In this document: one piece after another, positions 28,789 through 39,314 of the stretch
Layout of the letters: each line of letters starts with the position of its first letter
Position numbering within the stretch: position 1 is the first letter of the stretch
Assembly (NCBI GenBank): GCA_026770575.1
Contig: MU657294.1
Span: forward strand, 4,756-64,139
Length of the DNA: 59,384 bases
Source of the DNA: Pelagophyceae sp. CCMP2097
Taxonomy: Eukaryota; Sar; Pelagophyceae
Direction: 5' to 3'
The notes under the pieces: model-generated
Database searches by the model: none
What the model was told of the DNA's origin: nothing
The model's input: only the letters and a program-made list of their open reading frames with translations
Program-made: the position numbers and the translations under genes

Positions 28789-31700
28789 TTAGACGCCGAG
28801 GGGCCCTCGAGGGTTGTACGCCGACTGTTTCAGAGGCGTGTATCGCGTCGAGGACGGCGTCGGCGAGGGCGGGCGTTCGTTCAAGATGAGGTGCCGCAGG
28901 AATTCGTCGACGGTAACGACGCCCGAGACGGCTTCGAACGGATCCACGGCTGCCCAAGCCTTTAAAAGGTCCATCTGCGTCGAACTCGGAAAGAGCCTGC
29001 GAGAGCCGTATAGTGGGCGAGGGCGAGAAGAGGGGCCCGGAGCAGCCTTGACGGAATGGACGCCGGTCTCGGCTTCAAAAGCAAAAGTTCGCAGAGCTCG
29101 CCATACGTCAGCCCCCCCGCGTCGCGCCGGTCCGCCTGCTGCACCACCAAGAAGGCGTCGTGGAACAAGCCGAAGAAGGCGCGCCACGCGCTGCCGTGCT
29201 TGTGCAGCAAACGGAGCTTGCCGACCAAGTCGAGGTCTCGCCGATGCCGCAGGAGAGGATGGCCCTCAAAACTTGGCAAATCCAGAGCCAAAAAGGGCTT
29301 TGGCGCCTCGCTCAATCGAGCCAGGTGCAGCAGCTCCGCCTCGTCGATGGCCAGACTGCCTATTTTGAAAGCGGGATGAGCGGATTTTGGGGATGCGCGT
29401 TGTACGGCATCGAGTTCTTGACGCTGCCCCGCACCGTGCTCGTCGACCTGATGAGCTGCCACTCTGGCCACCGCTCCCAGCGACGGCCTTGATAAGTGCG
29501 CCACCGTCTCGGCGTGGACGAGCTCCTTTCTGGCGCGGGCGTTGTTCGTCGCGGCCGTGTCGTTGTGGGCCAGATGCCTCTTGCCGGCTTGCAGCAGGTT
29601 CTTCAAGAGGCGGTGCGCCGCTTTGCTCGAGTTGGAGTCGGCGGGCCCGCGGACGACGAGGAGTTGCGGGAGGAGAGCGGCGCCTCGTCTGTGCGCGCCG
29701 CCGCGGACGTTTTCAAAGATCTCAAAGCACGAACTTTCGTGGGGCTGAGACCATTCGGCCGAGTTGAGCGAAACCTGGACGAGGTAGACGCCTGGGCCAA
29801 AGTCGCCCAGCGTTTGGAGCGACGGCATCTCAAAGTCGACCTCATTTTCGGACCGATAAGTGCACACGACCTCCACCACGTTCATCTGCCCTTCCGAGTC
29901 GCAAACAGACGTCCCAACGGAGGACGTGGCCCGCGCCCCAATCGACGTCTGCCGAAATCCAATCCGAGCCTTTCCAAACAAAGTCTGCCTATGTTCGGCC
30001 GCCACTAAATCGCCCACGTTGGCCGGGTGCACCGCCGCGTTGCCAAACGACGTCTGCCTTTTCGATTTCACCGTCTCGCCCACGTTGGCCGGGTGCACCG
30101 CCGCGATGACATGTTCGTTGATGGCCGGGTGCACCGCCGCGATGACATGTTCTTCGACGGTGTCCACTGAAGCCAGCGGCGACAACGCGCCGCCAAAGGA
30201 CGTCACCTCGCTCAGCACGGATTCTTGAAGCGCCGACCCTTGAAGCGCCGACCCTTGAAACGGCGAACTCGGGAGCGACCCGGAGAGCTCTTCGCTCAAG
30301 GCGGACCCGCCTCCGAACAACGACCCGTCGTTGGCCACCGAGTCGGCCTCGCTTGCGGGCCTCGTGGCTGGAGCGGAATACGGGAGAGGGATGAGCCGGG
30401 CGGTGATCGAGTCCGTCTGGAGGAATCCGCTGCCGGAGCATTTCACGCTGTAGCCGCCCGCGACCGACCCGCCGCGCGGCTTGAGGTTTTGCCTGCGCAG
30501 ACACCGGTGAAGCACGGAGCGCCGGGAGCGTAGGTGACGCCTCTGCGAAACGATATCCGAGCCGCCGCACATGGCTTCCCCTGAGCCCATATTGCGTCGG
30601 TCGCATCGGTTGCATCGCACGCGGGTGTGCGGGGCCCGTACGAGCAGGGGCCCGGACCAAGGGCCTTGCAAGGGCTCTACGCAAGGGATTGACGCAAGGG
30701 ATTGACGCAAGGGATTTACGCGAGGGGTCTTGGAACGGACATTCCAGAGACGTGTCCAGAGGCCTCGTCCACCTGTTAAAGGGCTCTTTTCGAGGGGCCT
30801 TGCAAGAGGCCCGCCCTTGGACCGAAGGAGAAGCCGTTGAAGAGGCGCCAGGCAGAGGAATGGCCCGTGCGAGGAGCCTTGAAAAGACCGTGCGAGGGCC
30901 CGTGCGAGGCGCCTTCCAAGGACCCGCGTTTCCAAGGAGGGCCGCCCAAGAGGCCTTCACGGGAGACCGCGCGAGGGCCGTGCAAGGGCCGTTTTCGAGG
31001 GAACTTCGCAAGAGACTTTGCGAGAGGCCTTGCAGGTACCCGTGAAAGAGGCCTTCCAAGGGGCCGTACGAGGGCCCGTGCAAGGCCCGTGCGACAAGTC
31101 ATGGCTGGTCGAGCAGCTGTGTGAGGGGCCTCGCAAGAGCCTCCTCTGGGTCTCTCGTGCTCAAAACGCCTCTTCGAGCCCCCGGCTCGACCGCGACGAA
31201 GCCATTCCCGCCTGGGGGGCTCGCAAGGACCCGTGCGCACGGCCTTGCAGGGGACCGTACAGGAGAGGTTCCCACGGCCCCTGCGAGGAGCCTTGCGAGG
31301 GGTCTTGGAACGGACCGCCCAGAGGCCTCTTCAGGGCCCGTGCTTCAGGAGGTCCCGTGCTTCAGGAGGTCCCGTGCTTCAGGAGGTCCCGTGCTTCAGG
31401 ACCTTTGAGCCTCGCAGTTGACCTCTTTGGCCTTGCTTTTTTGGGGCCTTGCGAGGGGCCGTACGATTGGAGCGCACGATGCCGGTCTGCGACCGCACCG
31501 TCCCCTATCAGGTGGAAATGGAGGAGGTTTGCTCTTGGACGCCGGCCTCGCAGTTTGGGGATGTGGTCGTACAGTTGAAACACCAGCGCTTCACCGAAGA
31601 AATGCGCCCCCCCGACGATGCAGACGTCTACAAACAGAGAAACGACGGAATTCACGTTGGTAGACCCTTGGCCCTCGCCGTCGTCAAACCAGAGTCGCTG

Positions 31701-34700
31701 CGCCCGGCGAGACATGCTCTGCACCCAAGCCTTTGGGCTCGCCGGCCCCGCTTCCGACGCCTTTGGCAGCAGCGTCCCCATGGGCGGCAGCCGGCAGCAG
31801 ACCTAGAAAAGGCGTCAAAGGGGCCCTTTTTTCGACGTTTTCGACGTTTGCCGATTTCTGCGCGGCCAGGGCGCCGCAAAGGGCGACTCGTAGATGGCGG
31901 AGACCGTGCACAGCTTCTTCCGGCCGCTGGCGACGTCGCGCGTCGAACTGCGCTCGGCAGGGTCGGCGGCGAGGGAGAAGCGGACTTTGACCTAAAGCGA
32001 TGCATTTGTGTCTTGCCATTCCATCGTCTCTTTCCCTCGTGCCTCCTCGCGGGAAACGCCTCACGCTGTCCCGCCGGGAACGCAGAGCACCGGCAGCTCT
32101 TCCGGCGGACGACGGCCAACCCCGGCGGGCCTTCTCTGTTTGCACCAGCGGGTTTACCGGTATTTTCGGGGTATTTCTGGGTATTTTCTGGGTAAGTCAC
32201 TTCTTCCTTTGGGCGCGGCCCTGTGACGTTTGGCGGCACGGCCTGATCAAACGGCGCCTCGTCGCCAAAGTTCAGCCCGGTGATCCGAATCGCGGTGCCG
32301 CCGGCGCGCGGGCCGCAGTTTGGGCGCATGTGTTGCAGGACGGGCTTTTTCTTTACTAGGAAGGCCTACCGCGCGACTGATGAGGAGCCCCATCCTGCGG
32401 CACAACGACCATGCAGCTCAGAGGCTGCCGGAGGACGCGCGCACGGCAGCCACGTATCGGACCGATGCCCTCGCTTCGTCAGACGTCTTTGACGTTTCGG
32501 GGTTTCCTTTTTTGACGTTTCGGGGTTTCCACCATGCCCAACACTGCATTAGACGACGAACTCTTCAGTGAAATCGACGCCAAAGTTCAGCGACACGGCC
32601 ACGGCGACGGTCGACCCCGATAAGAGGCCTGGTGGGGCCGAGACGGCGATGTTTTGCGCATCTGAGACGACGGCGGGCGCGAAGAAGGCCGGCTCGAGCG
32701 ATTTCTCATCGTCCTCAATCGTCTGCTGGAACCGGACTACAACGGACTTGCCTCTGGCAAAGAAGTTGCGGCCTTGGAGTTGCAAAGAGTCGGTGAAAGG
32801 GCCGTCTTTGTGCGTCACGGCGATGAGGACCGGGGCGGCGTAGAATTTGTACTGCAAATGAGCCCTGCATTCATAGAGAGCAGCCCAAACGTTGGCGTCG
32901 CATTGCCCCAGTGCGCGGAGACCGTCGAAGTTCTGCGCCGCCGCGGGCTCGGCGCTGACGATATTGTCGTCGTCCTCCGCGCCGTTCGACAGCGCGGCCT
33001 ATTTGGTGTTGCCGACATCTTTGTCCATAAGGGCACCCGATTCCTTGAGACGGCACGAGGGCCCTCCTCCGACCCAAAGACCCTATGCAGACCCTAGGCC
33101 GCTCCCGGCCGGGTCCAAAACGAGGACTTGTCAAGGCCGACCCGTCCCGGCCCTCGCTCCCCGCGACTCACGGCGGCGGCCACCGCGTCCTCGGCCTCGA
33201 CGCCCAAGTCGCACAAGAGGTGCTCCAGCCTGACCTGTCTCAGCTTCTCCGTCGGGACGTACTCAAAGTTTTCGCCGTCGAACCTCGAGAGAAATGGCGT
33301 CTTCGTAGGGTTGTACGAGGGTGGTCTTCCTCGGGCTTGACTTTGGGGTCTTGATCCGGTTCCAGGAGAGGGGTCTTTGAAGAGACAGGGTGCATCTTGA
33401 GCAAGCGACGCTGCAAGTCCGGATGCCTCCCTCCTCACCTCTGCCGCCCGTCGATTTCGCCTCTGCCGCCCGTCGATTTCGCCTCTGCCACAACTCAGTC
33501 CAGGCTGCCCCGCTTCGAACGCCGCTTTTGTACGAGACGGCGACGTCGACGCGCCCGGGAGCGAGGACCTTTGGCGAGAGGCATGTGATGGTCGTGGAGG
33601 AAGTTGCGAGGCCCTCTACGACCGCGCAGGGAATGCCGCCTTTCGAATGGCGGCGATAGATCATGCCGCGCGCCTACGTAGATCATGCCGCCGGCCGGGA
33701 GATGGTGCCGAAAACCCGTTTCAGCGAGAAGGCGGCCCGGAGCCCACGACCGACGCCTGCCACGACGCTCCAAAGACGCACCATGGCCTGGATCCTGACC
33801 GCGCTCGAGTAGAGCCGTTTCATGATCACCTTTGAAAACACGGCCGTGTCGGCCGCGTCGTGGCCCGCGTTCTTGGGCATGATGCTGTCCACGAGGTGCT
33901 TGACAAACTTGTCCGAGTGACTCACAAAGCTCTTCCTGCGCGAGGCTTCGTGCGCCGCCGTGCGGTTCGAGGCCCCTGCGCAGAGGAAGGCGATGAAGCA
34001 CTTTTGGTTCGGGGTGAAATGGGCCCCGAAAATGACGATCGGGGTCCCGCCTCTACAAGGGCCCAGCGCGGGCTCCATCCGGGATAAAGCGTAGGGAGGA
34101 TTCAACTTGAGAGTCCGGGAACCTGGAGAGTCCCAGTCCTGGCCATTCGCCGAGGTTTCGAATCCGATTTCGTTGACTACGTAGTCGGCGTCGACGTTCG
34201 TGGTGCGGCGGTCTCCGTTCCGTTCCATCTTCAGCCCAAGTTTCTTCACTGCGAAACGCGCAGCCGCGCTCTTCGCCCCCGGCGCCGTCGGTAAAGTCCC
34301 CCGATGTGAAGACCGCCGTCCACCCAGCGCAGGCAGCTGCTGGGAGGGCATCGCGCCGCCGAGATACGAGTCCGATTTCAATCCCTTTGAAGTCGTGCTC
34401 GAGTTCATCCGCGGCAACGGCCTCGACATTGCGTTGGCGTAGTCCGGCCTTTTTGGGGCGAGCTTGTCTATGGCGCGTCCCAACGAACCCGCAGAGGGCC
34501 GACGTTCCCTCCGCGTCGCGGCCTCCTCTCTGAACGAAGTATTCGGCGACTCGTGCAGCTCGACGTGCGCCGGCGCAGCGTGGGCCCACAAAGAGTATCT
34601 GCGATATGCGCCGGCGAATAAATGCAGCTGCTTGGGCATTTTTGAAAAGTATCTGCGGCGAACGACAAAGGGCAGTTTCGCCTTCAGGAAGGCGTCGGGC

Positions 34701-37451
34701 GCCAAGGGGAGAAGCGAAGAAGTCGGCCTCGAAGCGGGCCGGTCCCGGTCGAAGCTGAAGCGTTCGAAGGATCGCCGAGGGCCCAAGTCGACGTGGTCCA
34801 AACTCGCAGAACCCTCAAACTCGTCCATGTTCGACACCGAAAACTCCAAAGGCTGCGAGGTCGGGCCCTCTGGTGCCCCGTAGAGCGCGAGGTTCAAGAA
34901 CGAACTCTTCGAGAGGCCCGTGCCCTTGAGCAACACTTGGGTCCTCCCCGGCACCAGCGCCTCGCCCAACGGCGAGACCGCCTTTAAAGTCGGGTTGCGG
35001 ATGTACTCAAACGTCGCTCCGTCGCTCGTAAACGGCCCGTCGGGGCCGGAGAGCGAGACTTCTACCGTCGCAGCGAAGGAGTTGCCGTGCGCCAAAAGGG
35101 AGAGCGGGCACGCGGGCGTCTTGCACTGCACGACGCACTCGCCGCCCAACCTCGAAACGACGGCTTGGGCTAATCTGCACGTGGCCGCGATTTCGTGCTT
35201 TGAGCACGCCGCCAAATCGCCAAACGTCTTGGCTCCAGCAGAGCACGTCGCACTCGCCTGCATCGGAGTCAGCCGCAGGAGCAACCCGTCGACGATGGTC
35301 TTGTGCAAGACGCGGTTCGTCGTGGGAGAAATGAGCTTGAACAACACGCTCACTCTCATCTCCCCGGATTGCGCTTTGCTACGCGCCTCCCCGCTCCCAA
35401 ACTTTAAGGAAGCCGACCGCTGCAGCGTCCCGCCGGCGAACATGGCCGACTCGCGCTTGTCGTCGTTCAAAGCGGTCTTCTTTTTCAGCGCTCCGGGGGC
35501 GTGCCGAAAAGAAGACGTTCGCGGCACGGAGCTTAAAGCACAACGCATCGCCCCGACCGCATCCCCGACCGCAGACGAGTAATGCGTCGCAAACGCCGCC
35601 GCCGCGGAGATGTTGACTGCTAAAGGGCCTGCCGCGATGAGGGCGGCGTCGAAGTTGATACCTACGCGGAGGCAGGTCGCACGCTCCGGGGCCACGCGGC
35701 TCCCCGGCGTGCTCCCGGGCCTCTGCGAAGAACCCCGGTGTGCGCCTGCACCCTCGTGCAGGGGTTGGGTTCGCCTTGAAGATGGGTTCCCGGCGTGGGG
35801 TTTGGCTGGACCCCGACGCCGCACTCTACCCGAGATTCGTAAGACTGTCCCGCCGTGCGCGTCGCCGCAGACCGGCCAGACGCCGCCGACGGTGAAGAGC
35901 TCTGCCGAGGCTATCGCTGGATCAGGTTCCTTCCACGCCTTGACCAAGTGATTCGGCCGCTTCTCCAAAGGCACGGGCACCCACCAGTCCCTCGTAAACG
36001 CCACCCTCACGCTCTTCCCGGGCAAGTCGCGCGGCGCCTGCAGCGTGAGGGTGACGCCGTCGACGTATTTTGTAGGGACAGAAAAGAAGGCTGCCCCGCT
36101 CGAGACCATCAAGTCTGCCGAAGGCCGCCGCGCCTTTGAAGCCCTTGGAGGCGGGCCACAAACCGGCGCCGCGAACATGGCCTAAGAAAGGCAATGCCTT
36201 GCGGTCCAAGGGAAATGCCTTGCGGTCCAAGGGAAAATGCCGTGCGGTCCAAGGGAAAATGCCGTGCGGTCCAAGGGGTTGCAAAGGCTCACGTCCGTGG
36301 CCGCGTTCCCAACCGCCTGGGTCCCCCCCGTGCTCCTGACGGCGTCGGAAACAATGGTGATGGCGCCGACCGACTCCTCGACGAGCTGCTCCGCCAACGC
36401 GGCGGCGACGGCGGCGGCGGCGGCGGAGGCTGCGGACCCGCCACAAAGACGCACTGCTAAAGCGCATCGTTCCGCGGCGGTCTTCAAATGCTCAAACTTG
36501 CCAGTCTCATCTATAGGTGGCGACGTGAGAAACGCATTCAGGGCGTCTCGCTCCTTGAAGAGTCCGCCGGTGAGCGTGATCGTGCCTCCAACAGATTTTG
36601 GAATAAATTTCGTTCGGCACTTCAAATTCGGAAGGCCCCGAAACTCCAGCCCGACGCTGTTCGACCTGAAGGCTGTTTCGTGAAAGTCAAAAAGCGCAGT
36701 GACGGTGCACATTTGCGCCTCTTCGACGGCCGGCGTGAGAAAGGTGACACCTCCCAAGACTCCGTCTAATTTCGCAGACAGCTCAATCGATCGCCCGTCT
36801 TCGAGCTCCAGCAAAACGCGCACGCCCGACGCTTCAGCGGCGTACGACCAAAAATCGCCCACGAGGAGCACCTCGGACTCGCGCCGCGCGAGGACCTATT
36901 GCCATCGTCCGCGCCCCGCCTGTTTTCCGAGTCAGACGGCGTACCGTGTCCGGCAGGGCTTCAAAAACGTTCAACTGCGCCCGCTCAAAGGCGGCGAGCC
37001 AGAACGTGGCGGCTTGCGGCTTGGAAGCGCCGACTCGGACTCGGAAGCGCGCGCCGGGCGCGGGTGGAGCCTAAGAAGCCGCTCGACGGCAACGTCTTTC
37101 TGTGCGACAGACGCCGGTTCAAACGTTGAGTCTTGCGCCGCTGGCCCGGAGGGCGTAGACGTGCCTCGGCTGGGATGTGGGGCCGTCCTTTTGGTTGAGG
37201 AGGTCTAGCTCATGGCTCCTCGGTGCAGTCACCACGAGCCCGAGCGCCGCCGAATCTTCGCCGAGGAAGAGACCCCACTCCAAAGGGAACTGGGCGGTTG
37301 GCCAGCCGCCGTCGGGTAAGGGCTCGACGACCGCGTCTCTGGAGGGGTCTGTGGCGTCGCGCGCGGCGCAGAGCAAAACCAGTCCCGCCGCGTCTCGCCA
37401 GTCCAGCACTGGCGGGTACGCCGCCAAAACCTCAAGCACCACCTCGCCCAT
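28789..37451 (-). CDS. Very large IPT/TIG-repeat protein with IQ motif and EF-hand-like tail
   Basis: The ATG at 37451 (MGEVVLEVLAAYPPVLDWRD) opens a multi-exon gene; the end near 28.8 kb is approximate. At least six Ig-like IPT/TIG modules can be seen, each around a GG-T..I.G..F core: FIPKSVGGTITLTGGLF (36.6 kb), CGDAHGGTVLRISG (35.85 kb), VPGRTQVLLKGTGLSKSSFL (34.9 kb), LGPCRGGTPIVIFGAHFTPN (34.05 kb), FTDSLQLQGRNFFARGKSVV (32.8 kb) and CGPRAGGTAIRITGLNFGDE (32.3 kb). An IQ calmodulin-binding motif (SAVRIQAMVRLWSVV) is near 33.8 kb. The end holds two acidic-loop helices (RRDAGGLTYGELCELL; VSGVVTVDEFLRHLI) resembling EF-hands. The protein has internal repeats of AAVHPANVG near 30.1 kb. IPT/TIG repeats occur in cell-surface and adhesion proteins; calmodulin and calcium sites suggest calcium-regulated binding. 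It may be two adjacent genes. One intron (31477-30581) is far longer than the rest. Confidence 0.6.
30581..31477 (-). repeat. About 0.9-kb intron composed of degenerate short repeats
   Basis: A GTGCGC donor at 31477 and a GGCTCAG acceptor at 30581 bound a stretch rich in variants of GGGCCTTGCAAGG and CGTGCGAGGG. It includes a perfect 17-bp repeat, four units, at 31337-31404 (CCCGTGCTTCAGGAGGT). A 13-bp repeat (ACGCAAGGGATTG) has three units at 30679-30717. A segment GAGGGGTCTTGGAACGGAC occurs near 30722 and again near 31298. The splice limits are inferred; the repeats are directly visible. Confidence 0.7.
32471..32532. repeat. Tandem repeat of TTTGACGTTTCGGGGTTTCC, two units
   Basis: Two near-identical copies sit side by side in a stretch of the IPT/TIG gene that lacks the domain pattern, probably an intron. 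Related GACGTTTTCGACGTTT occurs near 31836. Confidence 0.75.
36182..36292 (-). repeat. 111-bp intron mostly made of a 21-22-bp tandem repeat
   Basis: The donor GTGAGC is at 36292 and the acceptor TTCTTAG ends at 36182. Four units of AATGCC(T/G)TGCGGTCCAAGGGA lie at 36193-36278. The next exon of the IPT/TIG gene begins AMFAAPVCGPPPRASKARRP. Confidence 0.85.
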
Positions 37452-37507
37452 CCGCGAAGCCGCAGCCGCGCGCCGACCACGACCACGAAACGATTGTCAA
37501 CGGGTTT

Positions 37508-37523
37508 CCCAATTTCTAAATTG
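37508..37523. promoter_or_regulatory. Inverted repeat in a divergent promoter
   Basis: CCAATTT and AAATTGG, separated by two bases, form a palindrome in the AT-rich gap of 157 bp between the IPT/TIG and WD40 starts. A CCAAT-like box reading on both strands is a possible role. Confidence 0.4.
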
Positions 37524-37608
37524 GCGGGCGAAATACATTTTAGTTCTTTCATTAAATTGTTTTTTCTCCGTCTCCCGCCGCCGCGCCGCGCGCGGGGCGC
37601 GCCCGGGC

Positions 37609-38678
37609 ATGGGGTGCAGGCATTCAGTCGAGGCCTTGACGGTGGTCGCCGAGGCGCGGCGGATCTTGAGTGCCGCGCGGGTCGAGCTGCTCCAGAGCTG
37701 CCTTGGCGCCCGCGGCTGCCCGGGCGCTCCGGTGCGCGCCTGGACGCCTCGCGGGCCGCCGAGGCGCTTCCAGCCGCCGGTGCCGCGCCAGTCGTGCTCG
37801 AGGTGTTCGAACTGAGCGACCTGGTCGCGCTCATCCTGCGGCTGGCGGCTTCGCCCAACGCGCTCCTCGTGACGAAGCTCGTCGCTCGAGACGCGCGGGC
37901 AATGGCGCCGGTCGTGCGCAAGCTCATCTGGAAGGACCGCATGCTCAACGGCGCCGCGATCTTCGACGGGCACACAGCCAAAGTCTGGTGCTGCGCATTC
38001 ATCAACAAGCGCGTCGTGACGGCGAGCAGCGACGGGACGGCGCGGTTCTGGGACGCCGAGACGGGCGCGCCGCTGCTGACGTCCTAGCGCCTCACCGACT
38101 TCGTGTACTACGTATTCTCGCCCGACGGCAAGCTCCTCGTGACGGCGACCCAGGGCGGGATGGTGCAGCTCTGGGAAGCCGAGACGAGCGCGCTGCGGCT
38201 GACGTTCGAGGGGGGCATCGACGTCGTATGCTGCGCGTTCTCGCCCGACTACACGCGCGTCGTGACGGCGAGCAGGGACGAGACGGTGCGGCTCTGGGAC
38301 ACCGAATCAGGCGCGCTGCTGACGACGCTCGAGGGGCACACCGGCCTCGTCTTCGTCTGCGCCTTCTCGCCCGACGGTAAGCGCATCGTGACGGCGAGCT
38401 TCGACTGCACGGTGCGGCTGTGGGACGCCGAGATGGGCGCGCTGCAGACGACGCTCGAGGGGTTGGCCGTCCTGAGCTGTGCGTTCTCGCCCGACGGCAA
38501 GCGCGTCGTGACGGCGAGTGAGGACGGGACGGCGCGGCTCTGGGACGCGACGACGGGCGCGCTGCAGACGACGCTCCACACCGGCGCCCTCAACTTCTGC
38601 GCGTTCTCGCCCGACGGCAAGCGCGTCGTGACGGCGAGCGACGACACGATTGCGCGGCTCTGGGATGTCGCGCTCTAA
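37609..38678 (+). pseudogene. F-box-like plus WD40-repeat gene, interrupted
   Basis: From the ATG at 37609 the sequence reads MGCRHSVEALTVVAEARRIL, then must change frame near 37735 to reach VLEVFELSDLVALILRLAAS, an F-box-like helix set. Six or more WD40 repeats follow with strongly conserved blades: KVWCCAFINKRVVTASSDGT, CAFSPDYTRVVTASRDETVR, VCAFSPDGKRIVTASFDCTV, CAFSPDGKRVVTASEDGTAR and a final blade ending in the TAA at about 38676. An in-frame TAG at 38085-38087 replaces the expected LEGH between blades 1 and 2. The rest is intact and the repeats are almost uniform. WD40 propellers are scaffolds, and F-box plus WD40 suggests a substrate receptor. Either it is a recent pseudogene, or a short downstream product is made, or the two lesions are assembly errors. 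Confidence 0.7.
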
Positions 38679-39314
38679 CGTTGCTTCTTTGACGCTGCGA
38701 AAACTCGGGTCGATCACCTTTCGGCCTCGCTCTCGGACCTCTCGACGCGATACCTGGGAGACACATGGGAGATACATGGTAGCGTGTCATCCCGGGGCAG
38801 CTTGCATCGCCGCCGTACGTCGGACCGGTGCGCGCGGAAGGCGGATTCCATGAGAGAGGGGCGTAGTGGCGACGGCGGCGACCCGAAGACTCTGCGGCCC
38901 GGGATCAAGTCAGGTCGGGGATCCGCCGACAGTCAGATCGGTGGTCCGGTGCCTCTCCGAGGCCACGCCTCGCCGGCGTCTGCGGCGGAGGCTTCAGTCT
39001 GGCAGATCGCTGCGGACATTTCAAACGGACGCGTCCTCACGGCTCCGCGGCCGGACCCTCAGTGGCGGCGTGCAGGCTTCAGTGCGGCGGCGGCATGCGC
39101 GGCCGTCATGCGTCGTGGCTTGGTAGAATTTCCTTAGGCATGACCGCTCTCATGCACCCGTAATCGGTCATCATATGCTGCTGAGGTGGCATGGGCCCCC
39201 TCCGCACTCATCGACGGAGGTGGCATGGGGCCACTGCAGAGGTGGCATGGGGGCTCCTGCCCGGGCGGTGCAGGGTCGATCGAAGGGGCATTCGCCTTGG
39301 CCGTCGCTTTGGTG
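38679..39314. other. Intergenic, with short dispersed repeat
   Basis: About 635 bp lies between the converging WD40 and RAP genes. GAGGTGGCATGGG occurs three times within 39183-39251. GGGAGACACATGGGAGATACATGG lies near 38757. No gene is seen. Confidence 0.55.

Noticed and set aside
30581..31477. Possible CRISPR-like array from evenly repeated short units
   Set aside because: Units are degenerate, spacing is irregular, no unique spacers exist and the context is a eukaryotic intron.
37609..38678. Alternative nuclear genetic code reading TAG as an amino acid
   Set aside because: Only two conserved genes carry an internal TAG, both have other lesions, and the organism's other genes do not read through; nonsense mutation or error is simpler.
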